From Deinococcus ruber (GTDB lineage: Bacteria > Deinococcota > Deinococci > Deinococcales > Deinococcaceae), in the NCBI RefSeq assembly GCF_014648095.1, contig NZ_BMQL01000010.1, positions 70,547-134,546 on the forward strand: 64,000 bases of DNA, given 5' to 3'. Below, piece by piece: positions 50,803 through 60,698 of this stretch (positions within the stretch are counted from its first letter, which is position 1; every line of letters starts with the position of its first letter). Both the position numbers and the translations under genes were made by a program. The notes beneath the pieces are model-generated. The model worked only from the letters and a program-made list of their open reading frames with translations. It had not been told where the DNA came from and ran no database searches.

Positions 50803-52623
50803 ATGCTGAAATACATGCCAGGAAATGCTTTCTTTGACGAGATGTATACCCAGGACGGTGAAAGCCGCCCGCACTACCGGGGCGTTCAGGCGTATCTGGA
50901 CCGACTGGGAGCGCCGGAAGTGCAGCGGCGACACGCGCTGCTCGATCTGGCGTTCAGAAATCAGGGCATCACCTTCACGGTTTACGGCGACGCTTCGGGC
51001 ACCGAGCGCACCTTTCCCTTCGATCCGGTGCCGCGCATCATTCCGGCGAGCGAGTGGAAAGGCGTCGAGCGTGGACTGACTCAGCGGGTGCTGGCGCTCA
51101 ACGCCTTTTTGCGCGACATCTATGGTCCCGGCGAGATTCTCAAGGACGGCGTGGTGCCGCGTGAACTGGTGTATACCTCCAGTCACTTCCGGCGCGAGGT
51201 TCACGGCATTCAGGTGCCGCTCGGTCTGTATACCCATATCGTCGGCACCGATCTGATCCGTGACGACAAGGGCGAATATCTGGTGCTGGAGGACAATCTG
51301 CGTTCGCCCAGCGGCGTCAGTTATCTGCTCGCCAACCGTCAGGCCATGACGCGTATCTACCCCGGCATGTTCGAGGCGCAGGGTGTGCGTCCGGTGCAGC
51401 ATTACACCAGCGCCCTGCTGGAGCTGCTGCGCTCGCTCAGCCCGCGTGACCGCGACCCCACCGTGGTGCTGCTGACCCCTGGCATGTACAACTCGGCGTA
51501 CTTCGAGCATGCATATCTGGCACAGCAGATGGGCATCGAGCTTGTCGAGGGCCGTGACCTGTTCGTGGCCGACGGACATGTATGGATGCGGACCACTGCC
51601 GGGCGACAGCAGGTCGACGTGATCTACCGCCGCATCGACGACGACTTCCTCGATCCGCTCACTTTCCGCCCCGACAGCGCTCTGGGCGTTCCCGGTCTGA
51701 TCGAGGTTTACCGTCAGGGCCGGGTGGCCCTTGCCAATGCGGTGGGTGCGGGCGTGGCCGACGACAAGGCGGTGTATGCCTATGTGCCCGCCATGATCGA
51801 GTATTACCTGAACGAGAAGCCCATCCTGAACAACGTCCCGACCTTTCTGGGGTCGAATCCCGAGCACCTCGATCACATGCTCAGAAATGCCGAGAGCATG
51901 GCGATCAAGGCTGTGGGCGAGGCGGGCGGCTACGGCATGCTGATCGGCTCGGCCTCGACCCGAGAGCAGCGCGATGAGTTCCTGGAGAAGGTCAAGGCCA
52001 ATCCGCGCAACTACATCGGTCAGCCGCTGGTGGCCCTTTCGCGGCACGGCACCTTCTATCCGGACAGCGGCAAACTCGAACCGGCCCACGTCGATCTGCG
52101 GCCTTACATCCTGGTCGGCAAGGAAGTGACCATCATTCCGGGTGGCCTGACACGGGTTGCCCTGACACGCGGGTCGCTGGTGGTCAACAGTTCGCAGGGC
52201 GGCGGGTCGAAAGATACCTGGGTACTGGAAAGCGACGCGCCGCCGGTGGCTCCGGTCAACCAGCCGGGTGCGAGCAAGGCCGACAAAGCCGCCTCGGAAG
52301 CCATCGCCAGCGTCACGGCGGGTCTGGTTCCCGAGGGCGGGGCACGCAAGACAGGCAAATCGGGCCGCGCTGGTAAAGCGGCTGGCCGCAAAATCAGTGA
52401 CCGGGCCGAGCGTTCGGGCGTCACGGTGTCGGGGGCCAGAGGGACAGCATCCAGCAAGAAGGCAACGCCCGCCAGACGTTCGGCGGGGCCTGCGGGCAAA
52501 GTTGCCAGCGCCACCAAAGCGCCGCCTGCCAAATCTGTGGCTGCACCCCCAAAAGCGGCGACCAAGCCGGACGCGGTGAAAAAGGTGACGGGCAAATCTG
52601 CTGCAAAGGGTGGTGACAAGTAA
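50803..52623 (+). CDS. Circularly permuted ATP-grasp protein with histone-H1-like tail
   Basis: 606 residues from ATG 50803, with GAGGAAGGGG upstream. Residues ~1-480 match the circularly permuted ATP-grasp type 2 family (former DUF404/DUF407): [66 protein letters not shown]. Such proteins are predicted amide ligases. Residues ~500-606 are a Lys/Ala/Pro-rich stretch ([21 protein letters not shown]) like histone H1 tails, unusual for this family. It leads the canonical set ATP-grasp, alpha-E, transglutaminase, which is predicted to make or modify a peptide. Confidence 0.88.
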   Translation: MLKYMPGNAFFDEMYTQDGESRPHYRGVQAYLDRLGAPEVQRRHALLDLAFRNQGITFTVYGDASGTERTFPFDPVPRIIPASEWKGVERGLTQRVLALNAFLRDIYGPGEILKDGVVPRELVYTSSHFRREVHGIQVPLGLYTHIVGTDLIRDDKGEYLVLEDNLRSPSGVSYLLANRQAMTRIYPGMFEAQGVRPVQHYTSALLELLRSLSPRDRDPTVVLLTPGMYNSAYFEHAYLAQQMGIELVEGRDLFVADGHVWMRTTAGRQQVDVIYRRIDDDFLDPLTFRPDSALGVPGLIEVYRQGRVALANAVGAGVADDKAVYAYVPAMIEYYLNEKPILNNVPTFLGSNPEHLDHMLRNAESMAIKAVGEAGGYGMLIGSASTREQRDEFLEKVKANPRNYIGQPLVALSRHGTFYPDSGKLEPAHVDLRPYILVGKEVTIIPGGLTRVALTRGSLVVNSSQGGGSKDTWVLESDAPPVAPVNQPGASKADKAASEAIASVTAGLVPEGGARKTGKSGRAGKAAGRKISDRAERSGVTVSGARGTASSKKATPARRSAGPAGKVASATKAPPAKSVAAPPKAATKPDAVKKVTGKSAAKGGDK

Positions 52624-53555
52624 TGCTGTCACGGGTTGCCGAATCACTGTTCTGGATCGGGCGCTATGTCGAGCGTGCCGAGAACACCGCCCGCATGCTG
52701 GATGTCAATTATTACGCCACGCTGGAAGCTGCCGGACTGGTCAGCGAGCAGTGGGGGCCGCTGCTGTCGATTACGGGCAGCGAGCACAGTTTCCGAGAGG
52801 CGCGGGGCCGGGCCGATGCCCGCAACGTGCCGACATGGCTGGCCTTCGACCGGGGAAATCCCGGCAGCATCACGGCGAGCATCGCGCATGCCCGCGAGAA
52901 CGCCCGTGGCCTGAGAGACCGTATTCCCAGCGAGATGTGGGAAGCGCTCAACCGCGCGTATCTCAATCTGTGCTCCAAAGACGAAGGCGTTCTTGACCGA
53001 GATGAGCTGCACGAGTACTGCGTGGCCGCCCGCGAGGCCAGCCATCTCTTTTTCGGCATCGCCTTTGCCACCCTGCCGCGTGACGAGGGCTGGCAGTTTC
53101 TGCGGGCCGGGCAGATTCTGGAGCGCGGCGATAACACGCTGCGGCTGCTTCAGGTGCGCTATCGCCAGAAGGCCGGAGACCTGCCGCAGGTCGCCGTTCA
53201 CAATCACCGCTGGGTGGCGGTGCTCAAGAGTGCCAGTGCCTACGAGGCGTACCAGAAGCGCCGTCACGCGGGCCTCGATCCTCGGGCCATCGCCGAATTT
53301 CTGCTGCTCGACGCCGACTTTCCCCGCAGCGTTCGGCACGCCGCCAAGAACCTGCACGAGACGCTGGAACAGATCGAGCGCACCCGCCCAGAAGCGCACG
53401 CCCTGCTGATGCGCGAGGCGGCGTGGCTGTATGCCCGGCTTCAGCATGCCAGTGTGGATGACATCCTGGCCGACGAAGATCCGGGACTGGACGATCTGCT
53501 CAGCGATTTCAACGATCTTGGCCGCCAGATTCATCAGGCCTATTTCGTGGTGTAA
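52623..53555 (+). CDS. Alpha-E domain protein
   Basis: 310 residues, starting in a TAATG overlap with the ATP-grasp gene. The N-terminal [29 protein letters not shown] is the signature of the alpha-E (former DUF403) family, all-helical proteins encoded almost always with circularly permuted ATP-grasp and transglutaminase partners. Other family segments are LRDRIPSEMWEALNRAYL and RGDNTLRLLQVRY. It is thought to be a partner in peptide synthesis or modification; biochemistry is poorly known. Confidence 0.9.
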   Translation: MLSRVAESLFWIGRYVERAENTARMLDVNYYATLEAAGLVSEQWGPLLSITGSEHSFREARGRADARNVPTWLAFDRGNPGSITASIAHARENARGLRDRIPSEMWEALNRAYLNLCSKDEGVLDRDELHEYCVAAREASHLFFGIAFATLPRDEGWQFLRAGQILERGDNTLRLLQVRYRQKAGDLPQVAVHNHRWVAVLKSASAYEAYQKRRHAGLDPRAIAEFLLLDADFPRSVRHAAKNLHETLEQIERTRPEAHALLMREAAWLYARLQHASVDDILADEDPGLDDLLSDFNDLGRQIHQAYFVV

Positions 53556-53782
53556 GTCTGTGCAGCGCGGCTCAGCGTGTGTAGGGTGTGTCTGAAGACC
53601 TGGCTCACTCCTCTCAGAGCGATACCCCCTTTGTGTGCTTCATGCAGATCGAAGGGCTTCCTGTTGTAAGGCCAAATGGAGAGCCGACGAAGTACGGTGT
53701 AAGGTAGAGCGTTTGGAGTGGCTCTTTCCGCAGAGCTTGCGGCAACGATCACTCTTCAGGCTTCCAGCACCGCCCCCCACTT
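53556..53782. other. Intergenic region
   Basis: 227 bases between the alpha-E gene and the transglutaminase gene. No coding frame, hairpin with T-run or convincing promoter is seen, and the transglutaminase ATG has no clear Shine-Dalgarno or TANNNT hexamer at the usual distance. Confidence 0.5.
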
Positions 53783-54610
53783 ATGCGAGCAGAAATCAAG
53801 CACGTCACTGAGTACCGTTATCAGGAACCCGTCTGGGATTCCTTCAACGAGGTTCGCCTTCATCCGCAGCGAGATGAGCGCCAGAACGTCCTGGCCTTCA
53901 ATATTCACGTCACGCCGGATGTTCCAGTTACTTCACACCGCGACTATTTCGGCAACCTCATCCATCATGTTCACGTTCACGAGCGTCATACCCTGCTGCG
54001 GATCGAGGCCCATACGCTGGTCGTTACGTATCGGTCCCGCGTTCCAGCGCCGACCAGTGTTCAGAGCCTCGACCCTTTCCGGCGCGAACTGACTGAATAC
54101 CTGATCGCCTCGCCGCGTATTCCCGAGGCACACTGGGCCGACATCTTCGAGATCACGGCACCGCTGCGAACAGGTGACCTGCCAGATTTTCTGATGGAAC
54201 TGACGCGGACGCTGTATCGCCGCTTCACCTACACGCCCGGAGCTACCAACGTCAGAACCACGCTGGAACAGTTTGCGGGCACCGGGCGCGGCGTGTGTCA
54301 GGATTACGCGCACGCGATGCTGGGTATCTGCCGTTCGCTGGGGATTCCCGCCCGCTATGTCAGCGGCTACATCTATGCCGGAGCCAACTTCGTGGGTGCG
54401 GAGGCAAGTCATGCCTGGGTCGAGGCCTATATCCCCGGTGCTGGCTGGGTGGGCTACGACCCGACCAACAATACCGAGGTTGTCGAGGCCCATGTCAAGA
54501 TCGGGCACGGGCGCGACTACAGCGACGTGTCTCCGATCAGCGGCAGCTATCACGGCAGCACACGCGGCGAACTGGACGTTGAGGTCAAGGTCTACGACCA
54601 GCAGCAATAA
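53783..54610 (+). CDS. Transglutaminase-like protein
   Basis: 275 residues. The N-terminal bacterial transglutaminase-like domain (IKHVTEYRYQEPVWDSFNEVRLHPQ) precedes the catalytic core: Cys in GRGVCQDYAHAMLGICRSLGIPARYVSGY, His in ASHAWVEAYIPGAGWVGYDPTNN with the following Asp. The triad Cys-His-Asp is complete. Members act as peptidases or transamidases. With the ATP-grasp and alpha-E genes it completes the widespread three-gene set predicted to build or trim a peptide. Confidence 0.92.
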   Translation: MRAEIKHVTEYRYQEPVWDSFNEVRLHPQRDERQNVLAFNIHVTPDVPVTSHRDYFGNLIHHVHVHERHTLLRIEAHTLVVTYRSRVPAPTSVQSLDPFRRELTEYLIASPRIPEAHWADIFEITAPLRTGDLPDFLMELTRTLYRRFTYTPGATNVRTTLEQFAGTGRGVCQDYAHAMLGICRSLGIPARYVSGYIYAGANFVGAEASHAWVEAYIPGAGWVGYDPTNNTEVVEAHVKIGHGRDYSDVSPISGSYHGSTRGELDVEVKVYDQQQ

Positions 54611-54735
54611 CAGCAGTTTGAGGGGCGTTTCCTTTAGATCTTCTGAAGTTGGTCAGGTTTGATGCACACCACAGTTCATCGGCGCGTCACATCGCCTTCA
54701 GACAACCCTGAATCACCGGGAGCTCTGGAGGCATT

Positions 54736-54951
54736 ATGAATAACCGTAACCTGTCCAACCTCATGAACATCGCCGGATTTGCATCGATCATCGCGTATAT
54801 CGTCATCTGGGCCGCTCAGGGTGGCCAGGCGAGCAAGCCCGAAGAAAAGGCCCACGGAGAGCGCTTTGGCATCTTCGTGGGCCTGTGGGCACCGACGTTC
54901 TTCATTCTGGCAAATCGGCTGGAACTGGCGGCGCAGGACGCCGAGAGCTAA
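54736..54951 (+). CDS. Small membrane protein
   Basis: 71 residues with CTGGAGG before the ATG. Two hydrophobic segments, IAGFASIIAYIVIWAAQGG and FGIFVGLWAPTFFILANRL, are separated by a polar, charged loop (KPEEKAHGER), giving a two-helix hairpin. The size and clear Shine-Dalgarno argue it is real. It follows the transglutaminase gene by 125 bases and is followed by a strong terminator, so it may be the last gene of that operon. Function unknown. Confidence 0.75.
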   Translation: MNNRNLSNLMNIAGFASIIAYIVIWAAQGGQASKPEEKAHGERFGIFVGLWAPTFFILANRLELAAQDAES

Positions 54952-54969
54952 TACCGCTCAGCGAAAGTG

Positions 54970-55006
54970 AAGGACTGAGGTGGAACGTCGCCTCAGTCCT
55001 TTTTTT
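54970..55006. terminator. Strong intrinsic terminator, probably bidirectional
   Basis: AAGGACTGAGG (54970-54980) pairs with CCTCAGTCCTT (54991-55001), followed by T residues. It separates two convergent genes. Confidence 0.9.
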
Positions 55007-55278
55007 CAGGCCAGGCCTGCTTTACCCAGAAAATCATTCAGCTTGACGATGCTGAACCCGCTGAGGCTGGCGGCCACTTCACCGAATTGCAGGGTTGGTA
55101 CGCTGCGCTTGCCGCCGTTCACGCTCATCACGTACTCGGCGGCGTTTTCCTGCTCTTCGATGTTGATCTCCTGATACGCGATGCCTTTTTTGTCGAGCGC
55201 CATCTTGGCAGCGCGGCAGTCGGGGCACCAGCCCGTCGAGTAGACCTTGAGGACAGCGGCAGGGGCATTCTGAGTCAT
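55006..55278 (-). CDS. Glutaredoxin/mycoredoxin-like thiol oxidoreductase
   Basis: 90 residues from ATG 55278. The redox motif is CPDC in VYSTGWCPDCRAAK, followed by the cis-Pro region SVPTLQF. The CPDC form and the short chain fit mycoredoxin-type or NrdH-like glutaredoxins, which reduce mixed disulfides; deinococci use bacillithiol rather than glutathione (family knowledge). A TACAGT hexamer ends 6 nt before the ATG, which fixes this start over an upstream in-frame codon. Confidence 0.88.
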   Translation of the reverse strand: MTQNAPAAVLKVYSTGWCPDCRAAKMALDKKGIAYQEINIEEQENAAEYVMSVNGGKRSVPTLQFGEVAASLSGFSIVKLNDFLGKAGLA

Positions 55279-55284
55279 GTCCGG

Positions 55285-55290
55285 ACTGTA
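55285..55290 (-). promoter_or_regulatory. -10-like hexamer of putative leaderless promoter
   Basis: TACAGT on the minus strand ends 6 nt before ATG 55278. Confidence 0.55.
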
Positions 55291-55386
55291 GCGGTTGGCG
55301 GGGCAGGGGAGAGGGCGGCGGCTCACAAAGGCCGTTACAGACAGCCGGACTGGGCGGACAGTTGCTGCAAACGGCAGCCAACAGCA

Positions 55387-55414
55387 AACGGCCCACCTCG
55401 AAGGATGGGCCGTT
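55387..55414 (-). terminator. Terminator-like hairpin after infC
   Basis: AACGGCCCA/TGGGCCGTT forms a 9-bp stem extended by two C-G pairs, 21 bases after the infC stop; the T-run is weak. Confidence 0.6.
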
Positions 55415-55434
55415 GTGCTTCAGAAGGACGGCGA

Positions 55435-56079
<645 letters not shown>

Positions 56080-56218
56080 CACCTCCGCACGTCCCCGGCA
56101 CGCTGGCGCGGCGAACGGCTCCTGCCTCTGGGTACAGTACCTCTGGGCAGTATCTCATCATACCACGTCAACGCCGTTTTTCCCGGTAAGGCCCACAAAT
56201 AGCTCTGTTTCCCCTCCT

Positions 56219-56839
56219 TCAGTTCAGCGCCCGCTCATCTCTGGGCAGAAACGAGATCAGGATTTCCAGACGGTCGAGCAGGTCGGCGGCCCCAAGCGCC
56301 TGTTCGCGCTGATCGCTGCTGAGGGGCAGCAGAGTGGCGGCAAAGCTGGCCAGCAGCAGCGGATCGGTGGGAGCATGCTCGCGGACCGTCTGGGTATCGC
56401 GTGGACGAACGCTGAGCAGACCTTCCAGCAGCCGCCGTGCCAGGGCCATGCTGATTTCTTCCTGCCCGGGCGGCAGACTCAGCGGGTCCTGCTGAACGTT
56501 GGCACTCAGATAAGGCGTCGAGGTGTCGAAGTCTTCGATATAGAAGCGCTCACCCCCCACCACCACGATGCTGGCGGTGCCGTCGTCGTGCATGGTCACA
56601 TCTCGCAGATGGGCCAGCGTGCCGAACATCGCGACGCGCTCCTGAAGGGGCTTGGGATTTTCGAGGTCGCTCAGTTCGGCACTTTCGACAATCCGCACGA
56701 TGCCGAACGGCTCGCCTGTCTGGCGTACACGGGCCAACAGCGCGCGGTAGCGCGGCTCGAAGATATAGAGCGGCAGAACCAGCCCCGGAAACAGCACCAG
56801 ATCGGGCAGTGGAAAGAGCGGAATAGGGGAGCGGGACAT
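56219..56839 (-). CDS. Lon N-terminal (substrate-binding) domain protein
   Basis: 206 residues. The whole chain is the LON substrate-binding domain: PIPLFPLPDLVLFPGLVLPLYIFEPRYRALL, then TLAHLRDVTMHDDGTASIVVVGGERF, then a helical half (ARRLLEGLLS). ATPase and protease domains of Lon are absent, so this is a stand-alone domain, common in proteobacteria and deinococci. It probably binds protein or RNA substrates; function unknown. An AAAGG lies close to the ATG; no clear TANNNT hexamer is seen. Confidence 0.88.
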   Translation of the reverse strand: MSRSPIPLFPLPDLVLFPGLVLPLYIFEPRYRALLARVRQTGEPFGIVRIVESAELSDLENPKPLQERVAMFGTLAHLRDVTMHDDGTASIVVVGGERFYIEDFDTSTPYLSANVQQDPLSLPPGQEEISMALARRLLEGLLSVRPRDTQTVREHAPTDPLLLASFAATLLPLSSDQREQALGAADLLDRLEILISFLPRDERALN

Positions 56840-56975
56840 TTGCCTTTATGCTGGACGCATCGTGCCCAGGGGATATGATCTTGTCTTACAAACTCCCTGC
56901 AACACGCCTTTCAGCGGCTGTTGCAGCTGCCATATGGCGGTCTTTTCCCTTCACTCAACATTCAGTCTCTGGCAA

Positions 56976-57812
56976 TCAGCCCTGTGATTCGGGTTCCGGT
57001 GTCGGAGGAGCACTCTTTTTTCGGCGGCGACGCTGTGGTGGCGGTAACGGAGCACCGATTTCGCTGAGCTGCTCGGGACTCAGTCCGAGGGCCAGGAGCG
57101 AGGCGCTGTCGTGCGGTGTCAGTCCTGCTGTCGGCAGCAGATCGGGGCGGCGTGCCCAGGTGCGTTCCAATGCCTTACTGCGTCGCCAGCGTTCGATGGC
57201 TGCGTGGTGCCCACCCTGAAGCACGTCTGGCACGCTCAGTCCCTGCCACTGGGCCGGGCGGGTGTATTCCGGATAGTCAAGCAGCCCACTGGAATAAGAA
57301 TCGGCCCGCCAGCTCTCTTCGTCTCCGATCACACCTGGTCGCAGCCGCGCCACCGCTTCCACGATGCACGCCGCCGCTGCCTCGCCGCCCATCATCACGA
57401 AGTCACCGATACTGATCTCGCGGGTCACCAGGGTTTCCACACGGGCGTCAAAGCCCTCGTAGCGCCCACACAGCAGAGCCAGATGGTTTTTCTCCGACAG
57501 CTCTTCGGCTACCTTCTGCGTGAAGGGCTGTCCGGCAGGCGTCAGCAAAATCACCTCGTCGGGGGGGGTACTGGGCGGCTGATGAAGTGCCTGGAGCGCC
57601 GCTTCCACCACGTCTACCCGGATGACCATTCCCGCGCCGCCCCCATACGGCGCGTCATCGACCTTGCGCCAGCGGTTGCCCGCGTACTCGCGCAGGTCAA
57701 TCAGGTCGAAGGCGAGCAGCCCCTTGACCGCCGCCTTGCCCAGCAGCGCCTCGCTGGTGAAGGGGCGCAGCAACTCGGGAAACAGCGTCAGCAGGCTGAA
57801 GTGCAGGCTCAT
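56976..57812 (-). CDS. trmD: tRNA (guanine37-N1)-methyltransferase
   Basis: 278 residues. The SPOUT knot is visible in [42 protein letters not shown] and [24 protein letters not shown]. The N-terminus [21 protein letters not shown] is typical. It methylates G37 in tRNAs with G at position 36, preventing frameshifting. The C-terminal ~25 residues are basic and Pro-rich ([19 protein letters not shown]), an extension beyond the fold. It overlaps rimM by 4 bases, the conserved ribosome-biogenesis pairing. Confidence 0.95.
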   Translation of the reverse strand: MSLHFSLLTLFPELLRPFTSEALLGKAAVKGLLAFDLIDLREYAGNRWRKVDDAPYGGGAGMVIRVDVVEAALQALHQPPSTPPDEVILLTPAGQPFTQKVAEELSEKNHLALLCGRYEGFDARVETLVTREISIGDFVMMGGEAAAACIVEAVARLRPGVIGDEESWRADSYSSGLLDYPEYTRPAQWQGLSVPDVLQGGHHAAIERWRRSKALERTWARRPDLLPTAGLTPHDSASLLALGLSPEQLSEIGAPLPPPQRRRRKKSAPPTPEPESQG

Positions 57813-58390
57813 CGTTCGGCCTCGTCGTCTGGAAGGGCAGGGTCGTCCAGATGCACTTCCGAGGACGGCGGCACCGTCTCGGCCTCTCCAGAGATCAGGC
57901 CATCGGGCGCACCGTCCAGCACGATGGCTGCGCCGCGTTTTACCTGCACATACGGTGCCTGGAGGGGAATGAGCGCCTCGCCGCCCGCGTGCCGCACCAC
58001 CAGCAGATCCTGAAAGCCCATGTCCTGCACGTCGATCACGTCGCCCAGCGGTGTGCCTGCCGAGTCGCGCACCGGCAGACCGCGCAGTTCGTGGTAATAG
58101 TACTGACCGTCATCCAGACGTGGGAGTTCGCGGTCGTGGGCGTACACCTGCTTTCCGCGCAGTTCCAGCGCTGCCTCTCGGGTGTCGATGCCCGACAGGT
58201 GCAGTGCCAGACCCAGCCCCACAGGCTGCACCGAGGTCACCCGCCGCCAGCCCAGATCTTCGATGTACAGGCGTTTCAGTGCCAGCATCTGCGAAGGCTC
58301 ACCAATCACGAACAGTTTTATGGCTCCCCGCAGTCCATGAGGAGCCATCAGATGTCCCATACGGGTCAGGTCGGGCGGCAGCACGTTCAA
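57809..58390 (-). CDS. rimM: 16S rRNA processing protein RimM
   Basis: 193 residues. The N-terminal RimM beta-barrel ([23 protein letters not shown]) and the PRC-barrel ([37 protein letters not shown]) are clear. It assists assembly of the 30S head and binds ribosomal protein S19. An acidic tail of ~25 residues ([21 protein letters not shown]) is added. It is coupled to trmD downstream by an ATGA overlap and lies 3 bases after khpA. Confidence 0.93.
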   Translation of the reverse strand: MNVLPPDLTRMGHLMAPHGLRGAIKLFVIGEPSQMLALKRLYIEDLGWRRVTSVQPVGLGLALHLSGIDTREAALELRGKQVYAHDRELPRLDDGQYYYHELRGLPVRDSAGTPLGDVIDVQDMGFQDLLVVRHAGGEALIPLQAPYVQVKRGAAIVLDGAPDGLISGEAETVPPSSEVHLDDPALPDDEAER

Positions 58391-58393
58391 TGG

Positions 58394-58636
58394 TCAGCGC
58401 TCCTTGCGGGGTGCGTCCAGATCGACATTCAGTCGCTCGGATGGATCACAGGCCGCCCGGATCAGCGTTCTGATGGCCTGGATAACCCGTCCCTGCCGCC
58501 CGATCAGGCGACCTTCTTCCCCGGGGGCCACGCGCACCAGCACGTTCGGGCCGCGCCTGGACACGCGTACCTGGGTCGGCTGCTCCACGATGCTCTGGGC
58601 CAGATACAGGCTGAGTTCGGCGGGATCGGGGGTCAT
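58394..58636 (-). CDS. khpA: KH-domain RNA-binding protein KhpA
   Basis: 80 residues from ATG 58636. A single KH domain is shown by GEEGRLIGRQGRVIQAIRTLIRAA with the GxxG loop (GRQG). It binds RNA, usually with KhpB, and is the standard neighbour of rpsP, rimM and trmD. Here rpsP is not upstream; instead pilC lies there. ATG 58636 is preferred over an in-frame ATG at 58645 because a TATCAT hexamer ends 7 nt before it (leaderless). It heads the khpA-rimM-trmD operon. Confidence 0.9.
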   Translation of the reverse strand: MTPDPAELSLYLAQSIVEQPTQVRVSRRGPNVLVRVAPGEEGRLIGRQGRVIQAIRTLIRAACDPSERLNVDLDAPRKER

Positions 58637-58643
58637 GGGCGGC

Positions 58644-58649
58644 ATGATA
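58644..58649 (-). promoter_or_regulatory. -10-like hexamer of putative leaderless promoter
   Basis: TATCAT on the minus strand ends 7 nt before ATG 58636 and overlaps the alternative start at 58645. Confidence 0.55.
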
Positions 58650-58775
58650 GCGCGTGGAACGCCGGGAACGACGATACACCGATCCAGTTTCTGCACAGTG
58701 CAGAGCGACTTGACCACCCACCTGCTCTGCCCCTAGCTGACCATTTCCAGCGCCGAGGCCTGGTTGCTCAGAAAC

Positions 58776-59996
58776 TTATTTGCTCAGCTGGCCGATGATG
58801 GCGAACATTGGCAGGAACATACCTGCCACGATCAGACCCACGATGACGCCCAGAAACACGATCATGATCGGTTCGATGGCAGCGGTCAGACCGGTCACGG
58901 CTTCATCGACTTCTCGCTCATAGAAGTCGGCGACCTTACCGAGCATGTTGTCGAGTGCGCCTGTCTCCTCTCCGATGGAAACCATCGAGACCACCATCGG
59001 CGGAAACAGCTTGTTGCTCGCCATCGAGCCACTCATCTGATCGCCGACCATCACGACGTTGCGGGCGTTTTCGAGCGCTTCTTCGACCACGGCGTTATTG
59101 GCCGTTCCCTTGGTAATTTCCAGGCTCTCGATAATATTGACGCCGCTGGAGAGCAGCAGGCCGAAGGTGCGGGCAAACGACGCGATGGCGCTGCGGCGCA
59201 GCAGAGTTCCCAGGACTGGCACGCGAAGTTTGAAGGCGTCAATCTGATACCGGCCCTTCGTGGTGGCGTAATACCGGCGGTACAGGAGGACCAAGACGAC
59301 GATAATGGCGACAAGAACCAGGGTTCTGTGCTGAAGGAAATCGGACACAGCGATCAGGCCCTGGGTCAGTGCAGGAAGTGGCGCGCCCAGCCCTGTCAGA
59401 ATGCTGCCGAACTGAGGAACGATGGTGGTGAGCAGGAAGTACGTCACGCCCACGGCAAAGACCAGCACGATCACTGGATACGTCAGTGCGCCGCGAATCT
59501 TGCCGTACAGCGCCAGCTCCTTTTCCTGAAAATCGCTGATGCGCTCCATGATCGAGTCGAGCGTCCCGGAGGTTTCGCCCGCGCGGATCAGGTTGATATA
59601 CAGCCGATTGAAAACTTTGCGGTGCTTGGCAATGGCCTCGGAAAAAGGCGTACCCGACTCGACGTCAGCCCGGACTGCCTTCAGGATATTCTGGAAGGCC
59701 CGGTTTTCGATCTGCCGCTGCATGATGGCGAGCGACTGCACCAGCGGCACACCTGCATTGATCAGCGTGGCCATCTGCTTGGAGAACAGTGCCACCTGCT
59801 TCAGACCTGGCGGGCGATCCGACAGGAAGGGAATCTTGACATCGGCATTCAGGCCACTCTTGGCGGCCTTGATCTCCATGATCATCAGGCCCTTGGAACG
59901 CAGGTTGTCACGCACCTGAGCCAGGCTGTCAGCTTCGAGCTGAGCGCTGAGAATCTTGCCGCCCCGGTCACGCGCACGATATTCAAAGACAGCCAT
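58776..59996 (-). CDS. pilC: Type IV pilus/type II secretion inner-membrane platform protein
   Basis: 406 residues from ATG 59996. The two T2SSF domains each have a helical bundle (ALFSKQMATLINAGVPLVQSL and ARTFGLLLSSGVNIIESL) followed by membrane segments (TYPVIVLVFAVGVTYFLL; TAAIEPIMIVFLGVIVGLIVAGMFLPMF). It is the polytopic platform on which the pilus ATPase works, needed in deinococci for natural transformation (family knowledge). TATACT ends 7 nt before the ATG, indicating leaderless initiation. No other pilus gene is adjacent. Confidence 0.95.
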   Translation of the reverse strand: MAVFEYRARDRGGKILSAQLEADSLAQVRDNLRSKGLMIMEIKAAKSGLNADVKIPFLSDRPPGLKQVALFSKQMATLINAGVPLVQSLAIMQRQIENRAFQNILKAVRADVESGTPFSEAIAKHRKVFNRLYINLIRAGETSGTLDSIMERISDFQEKELALYGKIRGALTYPVIVLVFAVGVTYFLLTTIVPQFGSILTGLGAPLPALTQGLIAVSDFLQHRTLVLVAIIVVLVLLYRRYYATTKGRYQIDAFKLRVPVLGTLLRRSAIASFARTFGLLLSSGVNIIESLEITKGTANNAVVEEALENARNVVMVGDQMSGSMASNKLFPPMVVSMVSIGEETGALDNMLGKVADFYEREVDEAVTGLTAAIEPIMIVFLGVIVGLIVAGMFLPMFAIIGQLSK

Positions 59997-60003
59997 ATAC
60001 ATG

Positions 60004-60009
60004 AGTATA
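60004..60009 (-). promoter_or_regulatory. -10-like hexamer of putative leaderless pilC promoter
   Basis: TATACT on the minus strand ends 7 nt before ATG 59996. It is the closest match to consensus in this set. Confidence 0.65.
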
Positions 60010-60071
60010 CCGTTGAGACCTTGCACTTTACTTACGCTTCTTCTCAAATAGAGGCGCAGGGAGGAACACCG

Positions 60072-60698
60072 ATGAACAGAGCAGGGAACCGTCATGCATC
60101 AGCAGAGACGCAGGCCACAGTTGCCGAGGCGCTGAAGGTGCTGACACGCGGCGGCGTGGTGGGCTATCCCAGTGAGACGGTCTGGGGACTGGCCGCCCTG
60201 CCGTCGAGCGCGGCGGGTGTCGAGCGGCTGTATACCCTGAAGGGGCGAGACAACCTCAAGCCGGTGCAGCTTTCGTGCGTCAGTGCCGAGGTGGCGCACA
60301 CCTGGGTTCGCTCCGGGCAGCCCGAATTTGAGCGGCTGGCACGGCTGTGGCCAGGACCGCTGACTGTGTTGGCCTGGGCCGTGCCCGGCTGCCCAGAGCG
60401 GCTGGCTCCCGGCGGCGTGGTGGGCCTGCGGGTGCCAGCCCATCCGTTGGCCCTGGCGCTGCTGGGCGAGGCAGGCGGGACGCTGGCCACCACCAGCCTC
60501 AATCCCAGCGGACAGCCAGCAGCCACCTCGCGGCAGCAGGCCGAAGCGTACCAGCTGGCCGAACTGTTGCTGCCCGGCGACGGCCCGGAAGACGCGTCCG
60601 GTTCCGGGCAGGCCAGCACGGTCTACGATCTGCGGAGCGGCACGGTTCTGCGGCAGGGTGACATCACCCTGGAACAACTCCGCGAGGCTCTGCGGTGA
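60072..60698 (+). CDS. L-threonylcarbamoyladenylate synthase (Sua5/YciO/TsaC family)
   Basis: 208 residues with GGGAGGA before the ATG. Family motifs are GGVVGYPSETVWGLAALPSS, LYTLKGRDNLKPVQLSC, LWPGPLTVLAWAV and LRVPAHPLALALL, followed by TTSLNPSGQPAATS. The reaction makes threonylcarbamoyl-AMP from Thr, bicarbonate and ATP for tRNA t6A modification. It lacks the extra Sua5 C-terminal domain. Its stop overlaps the scpB GTG start (GTGA). It is divergent from pilC, sharing a 75-base intergenic region. Confidence 0.92.
   Translation: MNRAGNRHASAETQATVAEALKVLTRGGVVGYPSETVWGLAALPSSAAGVERLYTLKGRDNLKPVQLSCVSAEVAHTWVRSGQPEFERLARLWPGPLTVLAWAVPGCPERLAPGGVVGLRVPAHPLALALLGEAGGTLATTSLNPSGQPAATSRQQAEAYQLAELLLPGDGPEDASGSGQASTVYDLRSGTVLRQGDITLEQLREALR

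Noticed and set aside
58764..60071. Plus-strand extension of the tsaC-like frame through pilC
   Set aside because: The upstream part is antisense to pilC; the real start at 60072 has a strong Shine-Dalgarno.
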